Below, in pieces: positions 11,212-24,334 of a stretch of 64,000 nt of DNA (within the stretch, counting starts at the first letter, position 1; every line of letters begins with the position of its first letter). The position numbers and the translations under genes are program-made. This DNA is from Inonotus obliquus (lineage: Eukaryota > Basidiomycota > Agaricomycetes > Hymenochaetales > Hymenochaetaceae): assembly GCA_032164295.1 (NCBI GenBank), contig JAJHTX010000001.1, forward strand, positions 992,001 to 1,056,000, in the 5' to 3' direction. The notes under the pieces were generated by a model. That model worked only from the letters and a program-made list of their open reading frames with translations. It ran no database searches and was not told the DNA's origin.

Positions 11212-11536
11212 CGGCTTCAACTGGATCGAGTCTATTTCAGCGCGGGAACTTTGTGAAGATGGTGAAAATCAGCTTACTGTCTCCCATCGCACGTTGCAAG
11301 ACATCCGTGAGCTTGTCTGCTGCGATACCAGCTTGGCACCGACGTCGATGGAATTGCAAAACAAGACTCCCAACCTTGAGAGAGAGAGAGAAGCGACAAT
11401 GCACAAGAACAATAATGTCTAACAAAATAAAGACATTACTGTGACAACGGGTCGATAATGTCTCAGTAAACTGAGTTTTCGGAGTGACAAAACAGACTAG
11501 TGCCAGAATAATACGCAGTGGCAGTACGATCAACTT

Positions 11537-13309
<1,773 letters not shown>

Positions 13310-13419
13310 GGTTGCTTGTGAGCTGAACTCTTGGTAGAACGAAAAGTTGCTATGGTCACGGACATGTCACACGAGTTTGAGGATGATCTACGTCACGCCG
13401 TGTTTTTCTGCCACCAGTC
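13310..13419. promoter_or_regulatory. 110-bp bidirectional promoter, RVB2 / uL2m
   Basis: The start codons of RVB2 (minus) and mitochondrial uL2m (plus) are separated by only 110 bp, so one short region must serve both. It contains TCACGGAC, GTCACAC and CGTCACGCCGTG words. I cannot name a factor. Confidence 0.6.
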
Positions 13420-14626
13420 ATGTTTTCTGCAGCGAGGGTGGGCCTGCAGGCCTTGAGAGCTTGCTCGTCGACAAGCAGCCCACTCTCACGTATAACTGGT
13501 GCGGCACGTTACTATGCGAGTGAGGTGCAGCTACCGTCCACCATCAACGATGCCCTCGCGCGAAACTCTGCACTCTTCAAGACCTACAAACCTGTCACTC
13601 CAGGCCGGCGACACCTTCGTCGACCCGTTAATGACCATCTCTGGAGAGGGCGTCCAATAAAGGCTCTGACTGTCCCTCTAAGGAAGAAGGGAGGACGAAA
13701 CAATCAAGGTCGCATAACTATCCGTCATCGCGGTGGAGGTCATAAACGTCGTCTTCGCACTATCGATTTCATGCGTATGGACGGAGGGCCTCACGATGTC
13801 ATTCGTGTTGAGTATGACCCCGGACGGTCGGGTCATATTGCCCTACTTCGTGCCAGAAAGGGAAAGGCAAATGATGGACTACGCTACAGCTACATTCTCG
13901 CTCCCGAAGGCCTCAGAGCCGGAGATGTTGTACAAAGCTTCAGGAAAGGCATCCCTGCAGGAACTGTCCCGGGGTTCAGCGGTAGCTTGGGCACTTCTTT
14001 CAATCCTAATGACAACGAGATATCATCCGGGCAGAAATCAACTCAATCTCTTACTATTGGTCTTCTCCGAGCAGCTACTGTTCGCACGGGCAACGTACTT
14101 CCCCTCAAACTAATTCCTCCCGGAACCCCGATCCACTGCATTTCGCTCTTTCCCGAACGCCGAATGACTCTTGTGCGCTCTGCCGGTACATACGCTCTGG
14201 TAGTAATACATGAAGAGGATGGGAAGTACTCTCAGGTCAAGCTGCAAAGTGGAGAGGTGCGAAGGGTATTGCAAATTTGCTGCGCAACGATCGGCAAGGT
14301 CAGCAATCCGCTGCATAGATACAGTTCTCTGGGAAAGGCGGGACGAAAACGATGGCTTGGGAGGCGACCGCATGTTCGCGGTACAGCTATGAACAGGTAC
14401 GAAGAAGACATCATCCGCTATCCAAACCTGATTCTAATCGCTCTCTAGGTGTGATCATCCTCACGGAGGAGGTCGCGGAAAATCAAAGGGAAATAAGCAT
14501 CCACGCTCGATATGGGGTTGGCTCACGAAGGGCAAACGAACAAGGCGTCCTGGCCCGAAGGGTCCGAAGGGAAGCAACAAGATGGTGATAAAGGAGCGTC
14601 CGAGGGGAAAGGAGAAGAGACAATGA
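13420..14626 (+). CDS. RML2: Mitochondrial large-subunit ribosomal protein uL2m
   Basis: Two exons, 13420-14396 and 14449-14626, give 384 aa. The N-terminus ([15 protein letters not shown]...) is basic and Ser-rich without acids, as in a mitochondrial presequence. It is followed by the L2 core: [20 protein letters not shown], the RNA-binding region [11 protein letters not shown] and the C-terminal domain with [21 protein letters not shown], which continues across the intron as [14 protein letters not shown]. The HPHGGG loop is the conserved uL2 element at the peptidyl-transferase centre. A Lys/Arg-rich tail ends the protein. It shares a promoter region with RVB2 and converges on the GON7-like gene. 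Confidence 0.96.
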
Positions 14627-14756
14627 TTGTTCGACAGCTATTTCCTCCGACTGATTTATTATCTCGCATAATATTACTCTGTTAGATGAATGGATCAGGT
14701 CCTTTTTAAGAACTACAATGGGTCCCGAAGGAAGAGATTGTTTACCATGATTTCCG

Positions 14757-15053
14757 TTATGCTTCCTCCTCTTCCTCCTCCACTTCTTCATCCTCCTCAT
14801 CGCTGTCCTTCTTGACCCTCTTCGGTTCTTTTGTGTTCTCCAAAGCTCCCACCGCATCTCGCCAGACAGTTAAGTCCGCACCGATTTGCATCTTTGCTTG
14901 TATGACTGCATCGCGCAATGCTTCGTAGAATTTCTGCTGAGAGTCACTAGCAGGAACAGTGAACTGGCATGATTTGGAAGTTGGATGCGACTCTGGGACG
15001 ACCGTATCCGGTGGAGGATGAAGATTGTAGCTGATCGTAAGTGTCTTCGACAT
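14757..15053 (-). CDS. GON7: GON7-like EKC/KEOPS complex subunit
   Basis: Single exon of 98 aa; the ATG at 15053 opens MSKTLTISYNLHPPP. A beta-strand-like start is followed by an amphipathic helical region (FYEALRDAVIQAKMQIGADL) and WRDAVGALE, then a strongly acidic tail of Asp/Glu residues. Size, the ALR..I..AK...G..LT.WRDAV pattern and the acidic end match fungal Gon7, the small KEOPS subunit that supports tRNA t6A synthesis and telomere maintenance. The assignment rests on recall of the family pattern, and the protein is short, so I am only fairly sure. Confidence 0.65.
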   Translation of the reverse strand: MSKTLTISYNLHPPPDTVVPESHPTSKSCQFTVPASDSQQKFYEALRDAVIQAKMQIGADLTVWRDAVGALENTKEPKRVKKDSDEEDEEVEEEEEEA

Positions 15054-15346
15054 TGTTGCGAGGGGAAAGGACTGAGTCGAATGCAGATCCTTCCTTTAAG
15101 CTCAGAAGATCGGCATTTACCATACTCGTCAACGTTTCCAAACTTGGCATATGTATTCAAACCAACAAATTCAACAAACACAAACAAACCAGGTCAGGTG
15201 AAAATCCCAGAAATAAAGATCTAGACGGACTACAGACAATCATATTCGAAGCATTCAGAGTTCCATTTCGATAAAAACCCGTGTTTACAGCTTAGTAATC
15301 CATGCAGTCACTGCAGGAGTAACAGCTTCGTCTGCTCACAGTTCCT

Positions 15347-16086
15347 TCAAAGTCCTGCAAGGCCAAGGATGCTAAGCAGGAGGCCCAACCCGAGGCCACC
15401 GAGGATGCCGGACACGGAAGATAGGCTAGTAATCCGTAAGTATTGGACCTTTGAAGGCGGGAAGCGAGAAGGCGGGAAACTTACAGTCCACTAAGTGCGG
15501 TCACGAGTCCGGATACAACTCCGGCAAGGCCAGCCACGAGTGTAGTCAGTGCGATGTCAAGCTCGGGAATCAGAATTCCAAGGACCGGTACATCTCCGAG
15601 CAAGCCAGTCAAGCTGTTGAGCAAGGTGGCAATTTCCTGAAGTAAGGCCCATCAACTACGTCTTTACGATTCACTTTACTATGCTACACTTACGGTAATG
15701 ATTTCGGCAAGGGCTGCAGAAATGTCGTCCGGACTCTGGCGCTTCTCGATTGTGGTCGAAACACTACGAGGGACGTTGTTGACCGACTGGCGAGCAGTAT
15801 TAATCGCGCTAATGAGTTGGTTCATAAGCGGAGTGACCGAAGCCGCCGTCACATTCTTGTTCGCAACAAGGTTCCCTGAAACGTGGGTAGTTAGTCTTTA
15901 ATACCTCAAATAGAGTCACTATCACCCACTGAGCTCGGGGACGATGACATCGGTGGAAGCCTTGAGGTTCGTAACCACGTTCTGGACGGCAGCCAGGTCG
16001 GGTTGCTGAGCGACGGGACTGGCCAGCGAGACACCGCCAAGCGTCAAGGAGAGCACGAAGAAAGAGACGATGCGAGAGAACAACAT
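15347..16086 (-). CDS. HsbA-like secreted cell-surface protein, copy 1
   Basis: Four exons (16086-15930, 15875-15694, 15636-15485, 15425-15347) give 189 aa. It has a signal peptide (MLFSRIVSFFVLSLTLGGVSLA) and a helical body typical of hydrophobic surface binding protein A/cell-wall galactomannoprotein (PF12296), for example SVTPLMNQLISAINTARQSV. The tail is hydrophobic and rich in Gly, Leu and Ser and ends ILGLAGL. In Aspergillus, HsbA coats hydrophobic surfaces and recruits cutinase. Splice phases are 1, 0 and 2, the same as in copies 2 and 3 downstream, which supports tandem duplication. The splice donor after exon 1 is GTGGGT, slightly unusual but in frame. Confidence 0.82.
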
Positions 16087-18450
16087 GGTGCTGAGTGAGT
16101 ATTTGAGAGTCTGTCTTCAAAGACTAGAGAGCAGGTGTTCACCTGTTGAAGAACTTCAGCCATCCCGTCCTCCTTTTATACCTTTCCGGCCGCTCCAGTC
16201 CTAACGCATCAGGATTGTTGGAGTCAGTACAAGCCAGACGGATGGCGTCATGGAAGAAAAGCGCCGCAGGAAAAAGGGGGGGGACCAGACGGAGAAGCAA
16301 ACCACGATGAATCAATCTTTCAACTGATCGCGAGCGGTGACACAGGAAGATGTTGAGCAGAGAGGATCATTCTATAGTGGGAAAGAAAGCAAAATTAACA
16401 GAAGATCGGTAGTTTCTATCCTCTCTTGCTTGTGCTAGACTCCACAACAAGGCGAAAATAGGATAACCAAGGGGCATGACCTTGGGTACGAATAGCTCGG
16501 AAAGTTGCACTTTTCGATCAATGCTGTCCCGGCACCTAAAAGCCAGGTCTTAGAAATACGTGACTCTCGGTGGAGCACGTTATAGTCATATGCAACCGTG
16601 GCCGAACTAGCATCGCCCAAGAGAATCGTACGAGGAGATCGTCAAGTGTAGAAGCTCGTTATAACGAAGATCAGTTGTAATGTGCTTTTACGCTCGAACG
16701 GTAGTCTCAGAGATTGACGAGTTCTTAAGGGTGCGGGCGCGAAAAGGCGCTCCTGCGGGGCGCGGACTTGTACAATGCGAGCCCGAACGGGTCAGAGTCA
16801 CGCAGAACGAAAGCTTCGCGGAAGAATCCGCGAAACGAGGAAACCACAGAAGTCGCCTAAAGATAGAAATGAAGGACCCGAGACCCTAAGAAAATTCAAT
16901 TAGTGAGAATGAGCGGCCACTGCAATTGGATTCAATATTGAAAGGCACCAACATAGGATGTACAAATTAACAGAATGTACTACCAGTTTCGTTCTACGAA
17001 GATCCCAAAGGAAACTCAGCAAGGCGAAAAGGCCATTTTAAGTTATCAAAAGAAGGGAACGAACCATGTACTTTTTGAGTTTCCTTTATGCGATGTTTAA
17101 GCGCTAAGTTGCTGGGTAAATCATTCTACGACTTCCGCGGAACTGTTCCGCTCCACAGTTTCGAGCGAGTCATGAGAGCGAAATAAAGGCAGATTGCGGA
17201 GAACGCATTTGGAATCGAGCGAATTGCTATGTGGTGGTAGTCAAGCTGTGTGTTTTGCAATTGAGAGGTTAACAAGGTTTTGAAACTCCGCAACCACCGT
17301 AGATCCTTCAAGTTCAAGTTCAAGTTGGGCTCAGTTCACGCAGGCTGGCTAGGATTGCAGTTGACATTGATATGCCCTCTATGACTGGAAAACAAACCGC
17401 CAGGGACGGAAAATAGTTCCGTCAAGACACGAGGAAGCCAGGTACCAAAACCAAAAAGAAAGTGTATCCATTCAGGCTTCCCATGAGTTGAAGTGCCTTA
17501 CAAGGCCCCTCTAAAATAAACTATCGGTAGCGCTCAAGGTGGCTTTGCTTCCTCCGTGAACTCTTACTATATCCATTGGACCAAGTGAACCTTCCCGCGC
17601 GTCCATTCACTCCAGATCCAAGATTTCATAACAAATCAGCGACGTTATAATTATGTGTCTCTTTATCCGTGATTGATAGATCCTTGTTATCCCTAGGCCT
17701 TTACATTCATCACTGACGAGGTGCTGCCGTTACGTGAAATTTTTCACAAGTTCGTCAAACGTCCAACAGAAATCCATCTTTCCCTCTGATACATTATTTT
17801 GAGCAAGAACCTACTTCATTATCATCTCAAGTCGATTAGGGACACAGGAAAGATGATTATTTCTTACCTTTCTGTGTAGATTGACTTAAGATTCAACCTT
17901 CAGACCGTCGGTGGCTGGTGACTTAGATAACAAATGGTTCACAGGAGAGGATACCTGACGCGTAGGTGTGATCGATGCCCAAAAGACTCAGGCACACCCC
18001 ATTCGTCCAACTTTCCTCCACTCAAAATCATTGGACAACAGCCAGACTGGTGGTCGGATCTTCAGAGTTCTGATTAGGGAGCCCATGATCATGTCAGAGC
18101 TCTGTGTGCCTTTTCCCTGTACCTTGAAGCCGTCAAGCATATTTCGGGAACTCACTTCTTTGAATTGATTCGTACACTTCATCCGACATCGCATCCTGAT
18201 CTCGTACGAATCTTGCACTATTTAGGGCGCCCTGAGCACGCTGGCGAGCTTCGTAACTCGAGAACAATGACCCTGTTTTGCGGATGGACGATATATTCAC
18301 CAACTGAGGTGCGAGATGTCGCTCGAGCTTCATAAAATATATTTAACAAGATTACTGTCCCGAATCAGAAAGTTGAAGCCACGTTAAGAGGAGATAGCTT
18401 TTAAGAAAAGACCATTCTCGACAAGAAAAAATCGAAGCGCATCTTGCATA
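16087..18450. other. 2.4-kb gene-free spacer between HsbA copies 1 and 2
   Basis: No frame here shows codon structure, domains or splicing that I can support on either strand. It should contain the upstream region of copy 1 (a TATA-like tttatacc at about 16176) and possibly transposon debris or noncoding transcripts. I found no paired terminal repeats by eye. Confidence 0.4.
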
Positions 18451-19179
18451 TCAAAGTTCGAGAATGGCTAGTGTTTCCGTCAAGTTTACAGCCTTCAGCG
18501 AATTTGTCAGACCGGACAGGCTAGAAAATACTCGTGAGCCAAGCACTCAAACTTGAAAGCAAATCCGCGCTCACAGTGTCGCAACGTCGGTAATAACACC
18601 TGAGAGGTTCATGCCGAGGCCAATAAGAACTTCAGCTAAAGCGATATCCACGCCATACAGGAGTTCCGGGAGATATGTAATTGCAGTAGAGTTCGCAAGA
18701 AGGACCTTCAAGGTTTCATCGATTTCCTGACAAGAGTTTGTTAGAGTCAGAACTCGAAGCTTGCAGTCAGCATCGGAGTGGCTGCAGACCTGAACAATCT
18801 CGGAAATCAATCCAACGACTTGAGCTCTAGTTGGAGTGCCAGCAATGGGACCAATCATGGCGAGGGAACTCTTGGAACTTTGAAGTGCAGAAGTAAGTTC
18901 GCTAACAAGCGGTCCGACGGAGGCGTCGGACACATTCCCGCCAGTTGTCAAGTTTTCTTCAAGGATGAATCTCGTAAGCATCTGAACTCGCAAGGATACA
19001 CAAAGGTACTCACCTAACTGTCGTAAATTTATGTCTACCTTAGACTTAAGTGTCCTGAGGACATCCTCGACGGAGGCAACATCTCCCCCTGTGACAACAG
19101 AACCTATGGGCTTGGCGGCGACGAAAGTACCCAAGGCAAAGGAGAGAACGAAGAAGGAAGCGATGCGAGAAAACAGCAT
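18451..19179 (-). CDS. HsbA-like secreted cell-surface protein, copy 2
   Basis: Four exons (19179-19014, 18956-18790, 18726-18575, 18520-18451) give 184 aa. Reading straight through gives a seemingly complete frame ending at 18571, because the first two introns are multiples of three without stops and a stop lies inside the third. A GTGAGC donor at the position used by the sister genes, and a TTTTCTAG acceptor 54 nt later, restore the fourth exon. The signal peptide (MLFSRIASFFVLSFALGTFVAA) is nearly the same as in copy 1. The body has the HsbA helical pattern. The tail (LLSGLTNSLKAVNLTETLAILEL) lacks the Gly/Leu-rich end of copies 1 and 3, so its surface interaction may differ. Confidence 0.78.
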
Positions 19180-20881
19180 TGTGCTTGAATGAATGTGGTG
19201 AAGAAACGAACGACTAAGTTGACGAGACGCTGATGGTCTACAGTGAGCTGAATGACGCTCATATTCATGACGCCTCTTTAAAGTACTTTCTGGACAGAAA
19301 TCTGAGGAAATATGTTTGCAGAAGGAGAGAGCAGATAATTAAACCTTACTTAATTTGAGGTGCTCTCGGTAGCGAGCTAGTAGTCAGAGGGATCCTCCAA
19401 GCAAGAGACGTAAGAGGTTCTGTTCTATTGCCCGCCACCATCCTACAGTATTCGTACTAGTCCCAGCAGCTGTAGCATCTCGAGGCTTTGCGGCGGCAGG
19501 TCGAACACTGACAATGCCACGCCGCCGTTGATCCCTTGGATCTACCATCAATGGATCAATGACTACTGTACATATGTAAGCCACATCCGTAACGTTCCGA
19601 AAAACAGACTGCGAGCACGCTCATACTAGTACTGACGCTTTCTCTTCTGTAAAAATTCGCGATATTTTCGACTGCTAACCGCCATCCGGATAATCTGGAA
19701 CAATCTCTCACGGCTTCAAAATAACGGTGGAGAGTATCCGATTCCGATGCGTCGAAATGTTGCCAGGTGCACAGATGAACCGAGAAACAACGAGTCGTAC
19801 GCCTGCCTCATCACAACCATTAGCATATATTCTGTGCCGCCGCACGGGGTCTGACAGCAACTGGGAGACATGAATATTACTGAACATGGTCAGTATTGTG
19901 GACGCCAACGGGTATCCAAGCGTCAAAATAGATCATTGTTCTCTTCCCCAGCATCTATCAGCATACGTAGGAATTCCTTGAGGACACGCAACTCACCGAT
20001 CTCGGAACAATTGTTGACTCGAAAAGGTAACCGCAACATCCGTACATGTACGCGATTTCCCCTGGACTGCAACATAGAACACGACACTGAACCACTGAAC
20101 ACGAGTTTCGCAGATCCTTTCTTTTACAAAATTTGCGACACTTGCACTGCATGCCTGAAGAAATGCGGCTTAAGCGGCGCTTGAAGGGAGAAACGAAAAC
20201 GCACCCTACCTTGATTAGTTGCTCAAAGCGCTTCCGAGCCTGTACCTTCATCGGCAATGAAAGTAAGCATCTGGACAGCCGATGCACCTCATGTTCGATA
20301 ACACGATGGGAGATCCGTCGGCGATACGAACAAGGTAAAACGGCGACCATGATCGAAAAGGTTCTCATCACACGCAATCACGGGAGAAACCTGTACTTTC
20401 TGTAAGCGTGGCTTAAGAATACCACCTTCGCGCCGCCAGACTCCCATCAAAGGGCTTCTGACGTCGGGAGTCGCGGGCACCACGAAAGCATAGCTGAATC
20501 TGGTTAAGAGTGAAGGGCGATATTACAGAGATGAAACTCATTTCTGCAATTGCAAATCAAAGGAGGAAGAGAAGATTAAACTTTTGTGAATTTGGACGGG
20601 CACTGGCATAGAGAAGGTAGGAGACCAGACGGCACGAATATAGGCGTGGCTTACGTAATGCATCGGATCTTTGTTCTAAAATATATCTCATTCAAAAATG
20701 CCCAATACGTATCACATTCCAATACCCAAATACAGACACAGAACATTATACACAGAATAATCAAGAAAACTGTACGGTAACGCCTCTCTGAGTCCCAAGT
20801 CGTATTCGCCTATGAACTTACTTCACGAGGGGAGGAAGGAAGTAATGAGCAACAACCCGGTTCCCCCTCCTGCAAGCTTCC
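19180..20881. other. 1.7-kb gene-free spacer between HsbA copies 2 and 3
   Basis: Short frames occur on both strands, the longest about 140 codons near 19960-20380, but none has a recognisable domain or supported splicing. No direct terminal repeats or tRNA were seen. Confidence 0.35.
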
Positions 20882-21612
20882 TTACAACAGACCAAGAAGG
20901 CCGAGAGTGAGGCCGAGGCCGAGGCCGGAAAGAAGTCCAGCAACTCCTGTGAGCCTGTTGCACAGAGTCATCAATAAACTTATATCCGGAAAGCAAAATA
21001 AGTCATGCTCACAGGCCACCAACGAGGACACCGACGCCGACGACGACTATATCAAGGGTCGTGAGCAGGCCGGAGAGTGCAAGGTCGAGGGAAAGGATGA
21101 GGCCGCCGAGGCCTGGAAAGCCGATCGGAATGATCTTGACAGTGCCGGCAATGTCCTGAACCAAGACTTTAGGACACAGAATATGAACGTTGAAAAGTAG
21201 GTATTACCTTGATTACGGTAGCAGCCTTGTTCGCGACGACGTCCTGGCTCTTGCGACTCTTGAGCCTAGCTACACCGTTGCTGTTGAGGGAGCTCTGCGC
21301 AGACTTGATTGCCGAGACAAGCTCATTGACCAACGGTGTGAGAGTAGCAGACGAAGCCCCGGGTTTCTGTGCCGCGCTCTCTGTAGATGTTCAACAAGAG
21401 CCCAATCAGTACTCGTGTGTATTGGGATCAAAGATGAAATATGACTAACGGATCTGTGGCAGGATCGAGTCGGTCTTGGACTTGAGCGAGTCAATTACGC
21501 CCTCGACAGAGGCAAGACTAGCGCGCTCCTCCAGCTCAACCGGCTTGGCGACCGCGAGGATTCCAAGCGTCAAGACGAAAGCAAGGCAGGAAACGATGCG
21601 AGTGAACAACAT
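20882..21612 (-). CDS. HsbA-like secreted cell-surface protein, copy 3
   Basis: Four exons (21612-21450, 21380-21208, 21155-21013, 20954-20882) give 183 aa, with the same splice phases (1, 0, 2) as the two upstream paralogues. The signal peptide (MLFTRIVSCLAFVLTLGILAVA) precedes a helical body with LTPLVNELVSAIKSAQSSL, matching the HsbA repeat of copies 1 and 2. The C-terminus is a long Gly/Leu/Val-rich hydrophobic segment ending GLGLGLTLGLLGLL, which could act as a membrane or GPI-type anchor signal or bind hydrophobic surfaces. It is the most diverged of the three. All face the same way, consistent with unequal-crossover duplication. Confidence 0.8.
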
Positions 21613-22860
21613 GGTGTTTGAAGGTGCGGTTTAGAAGGTTGTTAGCTGGAGTGGGTAGTAGTAGACAAGATGGGGGCTCGTCTGCTGCTCTTTCACTTCA
21701 AACGAGCCCTCATTTATAGGTAACGCTAAGCATGATAAGTTTAACAAAAGCGAAACAAATGACCGAAGGAAAAGACGCCATACTAGCAGGAAAAGACGCA
21801 TGACTACGAGATGCTCTTCGTCCGTTCAATTTGCGCGCAAACTGTAAAATAATGCTATTGCAGAAGCGGGTTTGAAGCCCACCAGAAGCTGCAAATCATC
21901 GATTCATATTTCGGATCAGTATATTTAGTCATAGTAACGCATAGTTCTTACCAATCGGAACACTACGGAGAGTAGATGGTGCGCGTAGTCTTCACATGGC
22001 CAATGAAAACTCGCCTGGTGTCAAGAAACAGGATATAGAGGGAATTCCTTTATTTCTGTTTGTGTTCGAAAACATATCGATGAAACGGGTAAAAGACAAA
22101 ACGGGGAGCGCTTCGGATGCACTTCTTCACTTCTCAGGAGGCTCTAGATGCAAGCTTTCCAACTAGGAGTCATTTGATCCCCTGCCGACCTGCAAGTAAG
22201 ACCTAGAAGCAGTTTTTTCAGAGTCACCTTTTCTCGCCACAAGGCCGCAAAGTTTCGCTTGATTCATTAACTTGGACCCGGACCACCATGGTATCCATTC
22301 AGTCGAGACCGCAGGTATTATCCTCATTAACATGATGTCGCAGATTTTAAAACGGAAATAGAAGTGACGCAATTTTCAGCAGTTTCGACGAAATCAAATT
22401 GTACGATATGATGAGAGACACGAACATCTGAGTGGCGAATCGGATAAAGTGTCCCGACATGTATGTGGCCGTGTATTTCGACTCGTCAAACTTTTCAACT
22501 GTTCAATGTCGAGGCACCTCTTGACCTTGAATCAAGGCAGGCGCGAGTACTGGGAGATGTCCAAACTTGCTCAAGGTACTGCTTGCGATTCAACTCAGGA
22601 TTACTCCTGAACACCTTCCCACACGATGCGGAAGAAAGTCACAAAACAGGTATAGACAACAGGGAAGCAGGAAGTCCCAGAGCCACAAGAGCAGTGCAGC
22701 AAGATGTGATGGATGAAGATTAAGTCTAGTTCAGTTCGCAAGTAGAGCGGGATGCCCAAAAATAAGATTCAGTCCCCGACGTAATCTCACGTGTTCGTGT
22801 GTTAAGTGCTCTCGAGTTTTGGTTTGCTCCCGACTGTGATCTGGAGGATCAATCCTACTC
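21613..22860. other. Intergenic region upstream of HsbA copy 3 and SCI1-like gene
   Basis: Divergent spacing of 1.25 kb. A 12-bp direct repeat (GGAAAAGACGCC / GGAAAAGACGCA) lies near 21769-21799. A CACGTG E-box occurs near 22789, about 70 bp before the SCI1-like start. No gene can be supported. Confidence 0.35.
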
Positions 22861-24152
22861 ATGGCATCTCGCAATCGTTCGCGTTCACGTTCTCCGACAC
22901 AAAGAAAGCGACCAGAGTCTCTAGAGTATGATAGAGACCGTCGGAGGCGGCGTGACGATGGAGATAGAGAGAAGGACTCAAAGCCCCTTCCGCGCGGTGC
23001 ACAACCACTGACCGACGCGGACTATTTTCTAAAAAATCCCGAATTCAGGGCGTGGTTGAAAGAAGAGAAGGACAGAGTGAGCATTCGCACAACACCATGC
23101 AGTCCCCTCACTTCGCACCTTTCCGTGCTCCGGTCAGATGAAATCGACTTACCACGCTTCGCCTTTGACAGTTCTTCGACGAGCTCTCCGGTGAGAAGGC
23201 GCGCAGGTACATCGCATTCTCACTTCCAGGGTGCTGAGCGGCGGAAATACTGATGTCCATTCAACAACAGCTACTTTCACAAATTTGTCAAGGTCTATTC
23301 AGTTCAGGCAGATTCTTTAGTTGCAACAGGAATGCTCAGATGTCTTTCCCATAGGCTTGGAATCGCGGAAAGTTGCCAAGTGAGGGTTCCGACATGACCT
23401 TCCGTATCATGTCGTCTCGCTAAATGATTTATCACAGAACCATACTATTCTGGCGAGGTGGCCGTCGACCAACGTGCAGCTTCTCAAACAGCCTATCGAT
23501 GGTCGTTTGCAGAGAAACGCTCTAAGACAGAACGAAACGCGATAGATTTAACGCGAAATGCTGTGGAAGCCGCAACACGCAATAAGGACCCAGAGAATGC
23601 CAGCATGCTACCGGAAGTACCTGTTATTTCACGAGGTTCGCGTGCGGAAGCAAGTCGGGTGATAGGTCCTACCCTTCCCTCGGCAAGTGACCGCGTACTA
23701 TTGCGCGAGACACAAGAGGAAGCTCGTGCCGCCGAGCGGAGCTATGAACGTAAGCGCACACGGCAGGAAGATAATGAGCGAATAGAGGACCTCGTGGGGC
23801 CGAAAGAACGCGGGAGAGAAGGTCAGCTTGAAAAGAAGAAAATGAAGAGGGAAGCAGACAGGGCTGCCCGCGACGCTAAGGATGACACTTTGGGTGACTA
23901 TGACGAAAGCACTCTACTGGGAGGTGGAGATAGTTTTCAAGCAAGGTAGGTTTCATTTAAGTTATGTTACACTCTGCATCGACGCTTCTGTTCCTCAGAA
24001 TTGCCCAGAGAGATGCTGCGCGTCGACGCTTTGAAGAGAAGCGCTCTGCTGCACGTGAGGAGAACCGGGAGAGACATGAAGCGATTCGTGCGAAGGATAA
24101 GGCGACAATGGATATGTTTAAACAGATGGCCAAGGAGAGATTCGGAGGGTAG
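22861..24152 (+). CDS. SCI1-like RS/KR-rich nuclear protein
   Basis: Six exons (22861-23076, 23172-23206, 23271-23292, 23355-23379, 23438-23945, 23999-24152) give 319 aa. Three internal exons are only 35, 22 and 25 nt. An Arg/Ser-rich start (MASRNRSRSRSPTQRKR) is followed by the conserved module DADYFLKNPEFRAWLKEEK, FFDELSGEKARSYF and FVKAWNRGKLP. This module is found in plant style cell-cycle inhibitor 1 and homologous fungal and animal proteins. The C-terminal half is a charged helix rich in Arg, Lys and Glu. A nuclear or RNA-processing role is likely from the RS region, but the molecular function is not established. The tiny exons encode the most conserved part. Confidence 0.75.
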
Positions 24153-24334
24153 TCGTACTGCAGGCTATTCCACCTTATCATGTCTTTGATGTATATAATA
24201 AAGCTATTGAGGAGGTACAAAGATGCAAAAGTTGCGCATATGCATATTCGACAAGAGAGAGCGGCATGAGCATCCAAACAACATGTCTATCTATGCACTG
24301 CTAAACCGCAAACGTAGGGGACCAACCATTTTTC

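Noticed and set aside
18571..19179. HsbA copy 2 as an intronless gene ending at 18571
   Set aside because: Comparison with copies 1 and 3 shows introns at the same phases and a fourth exon.
19958..20405. Overlapping frames on both strands in the HsbA spacer, considered as transposon remains
   Set aside because: No transposase or reverse-transcriptase motif, no terminal repeats and no target-site duplication that I could see.
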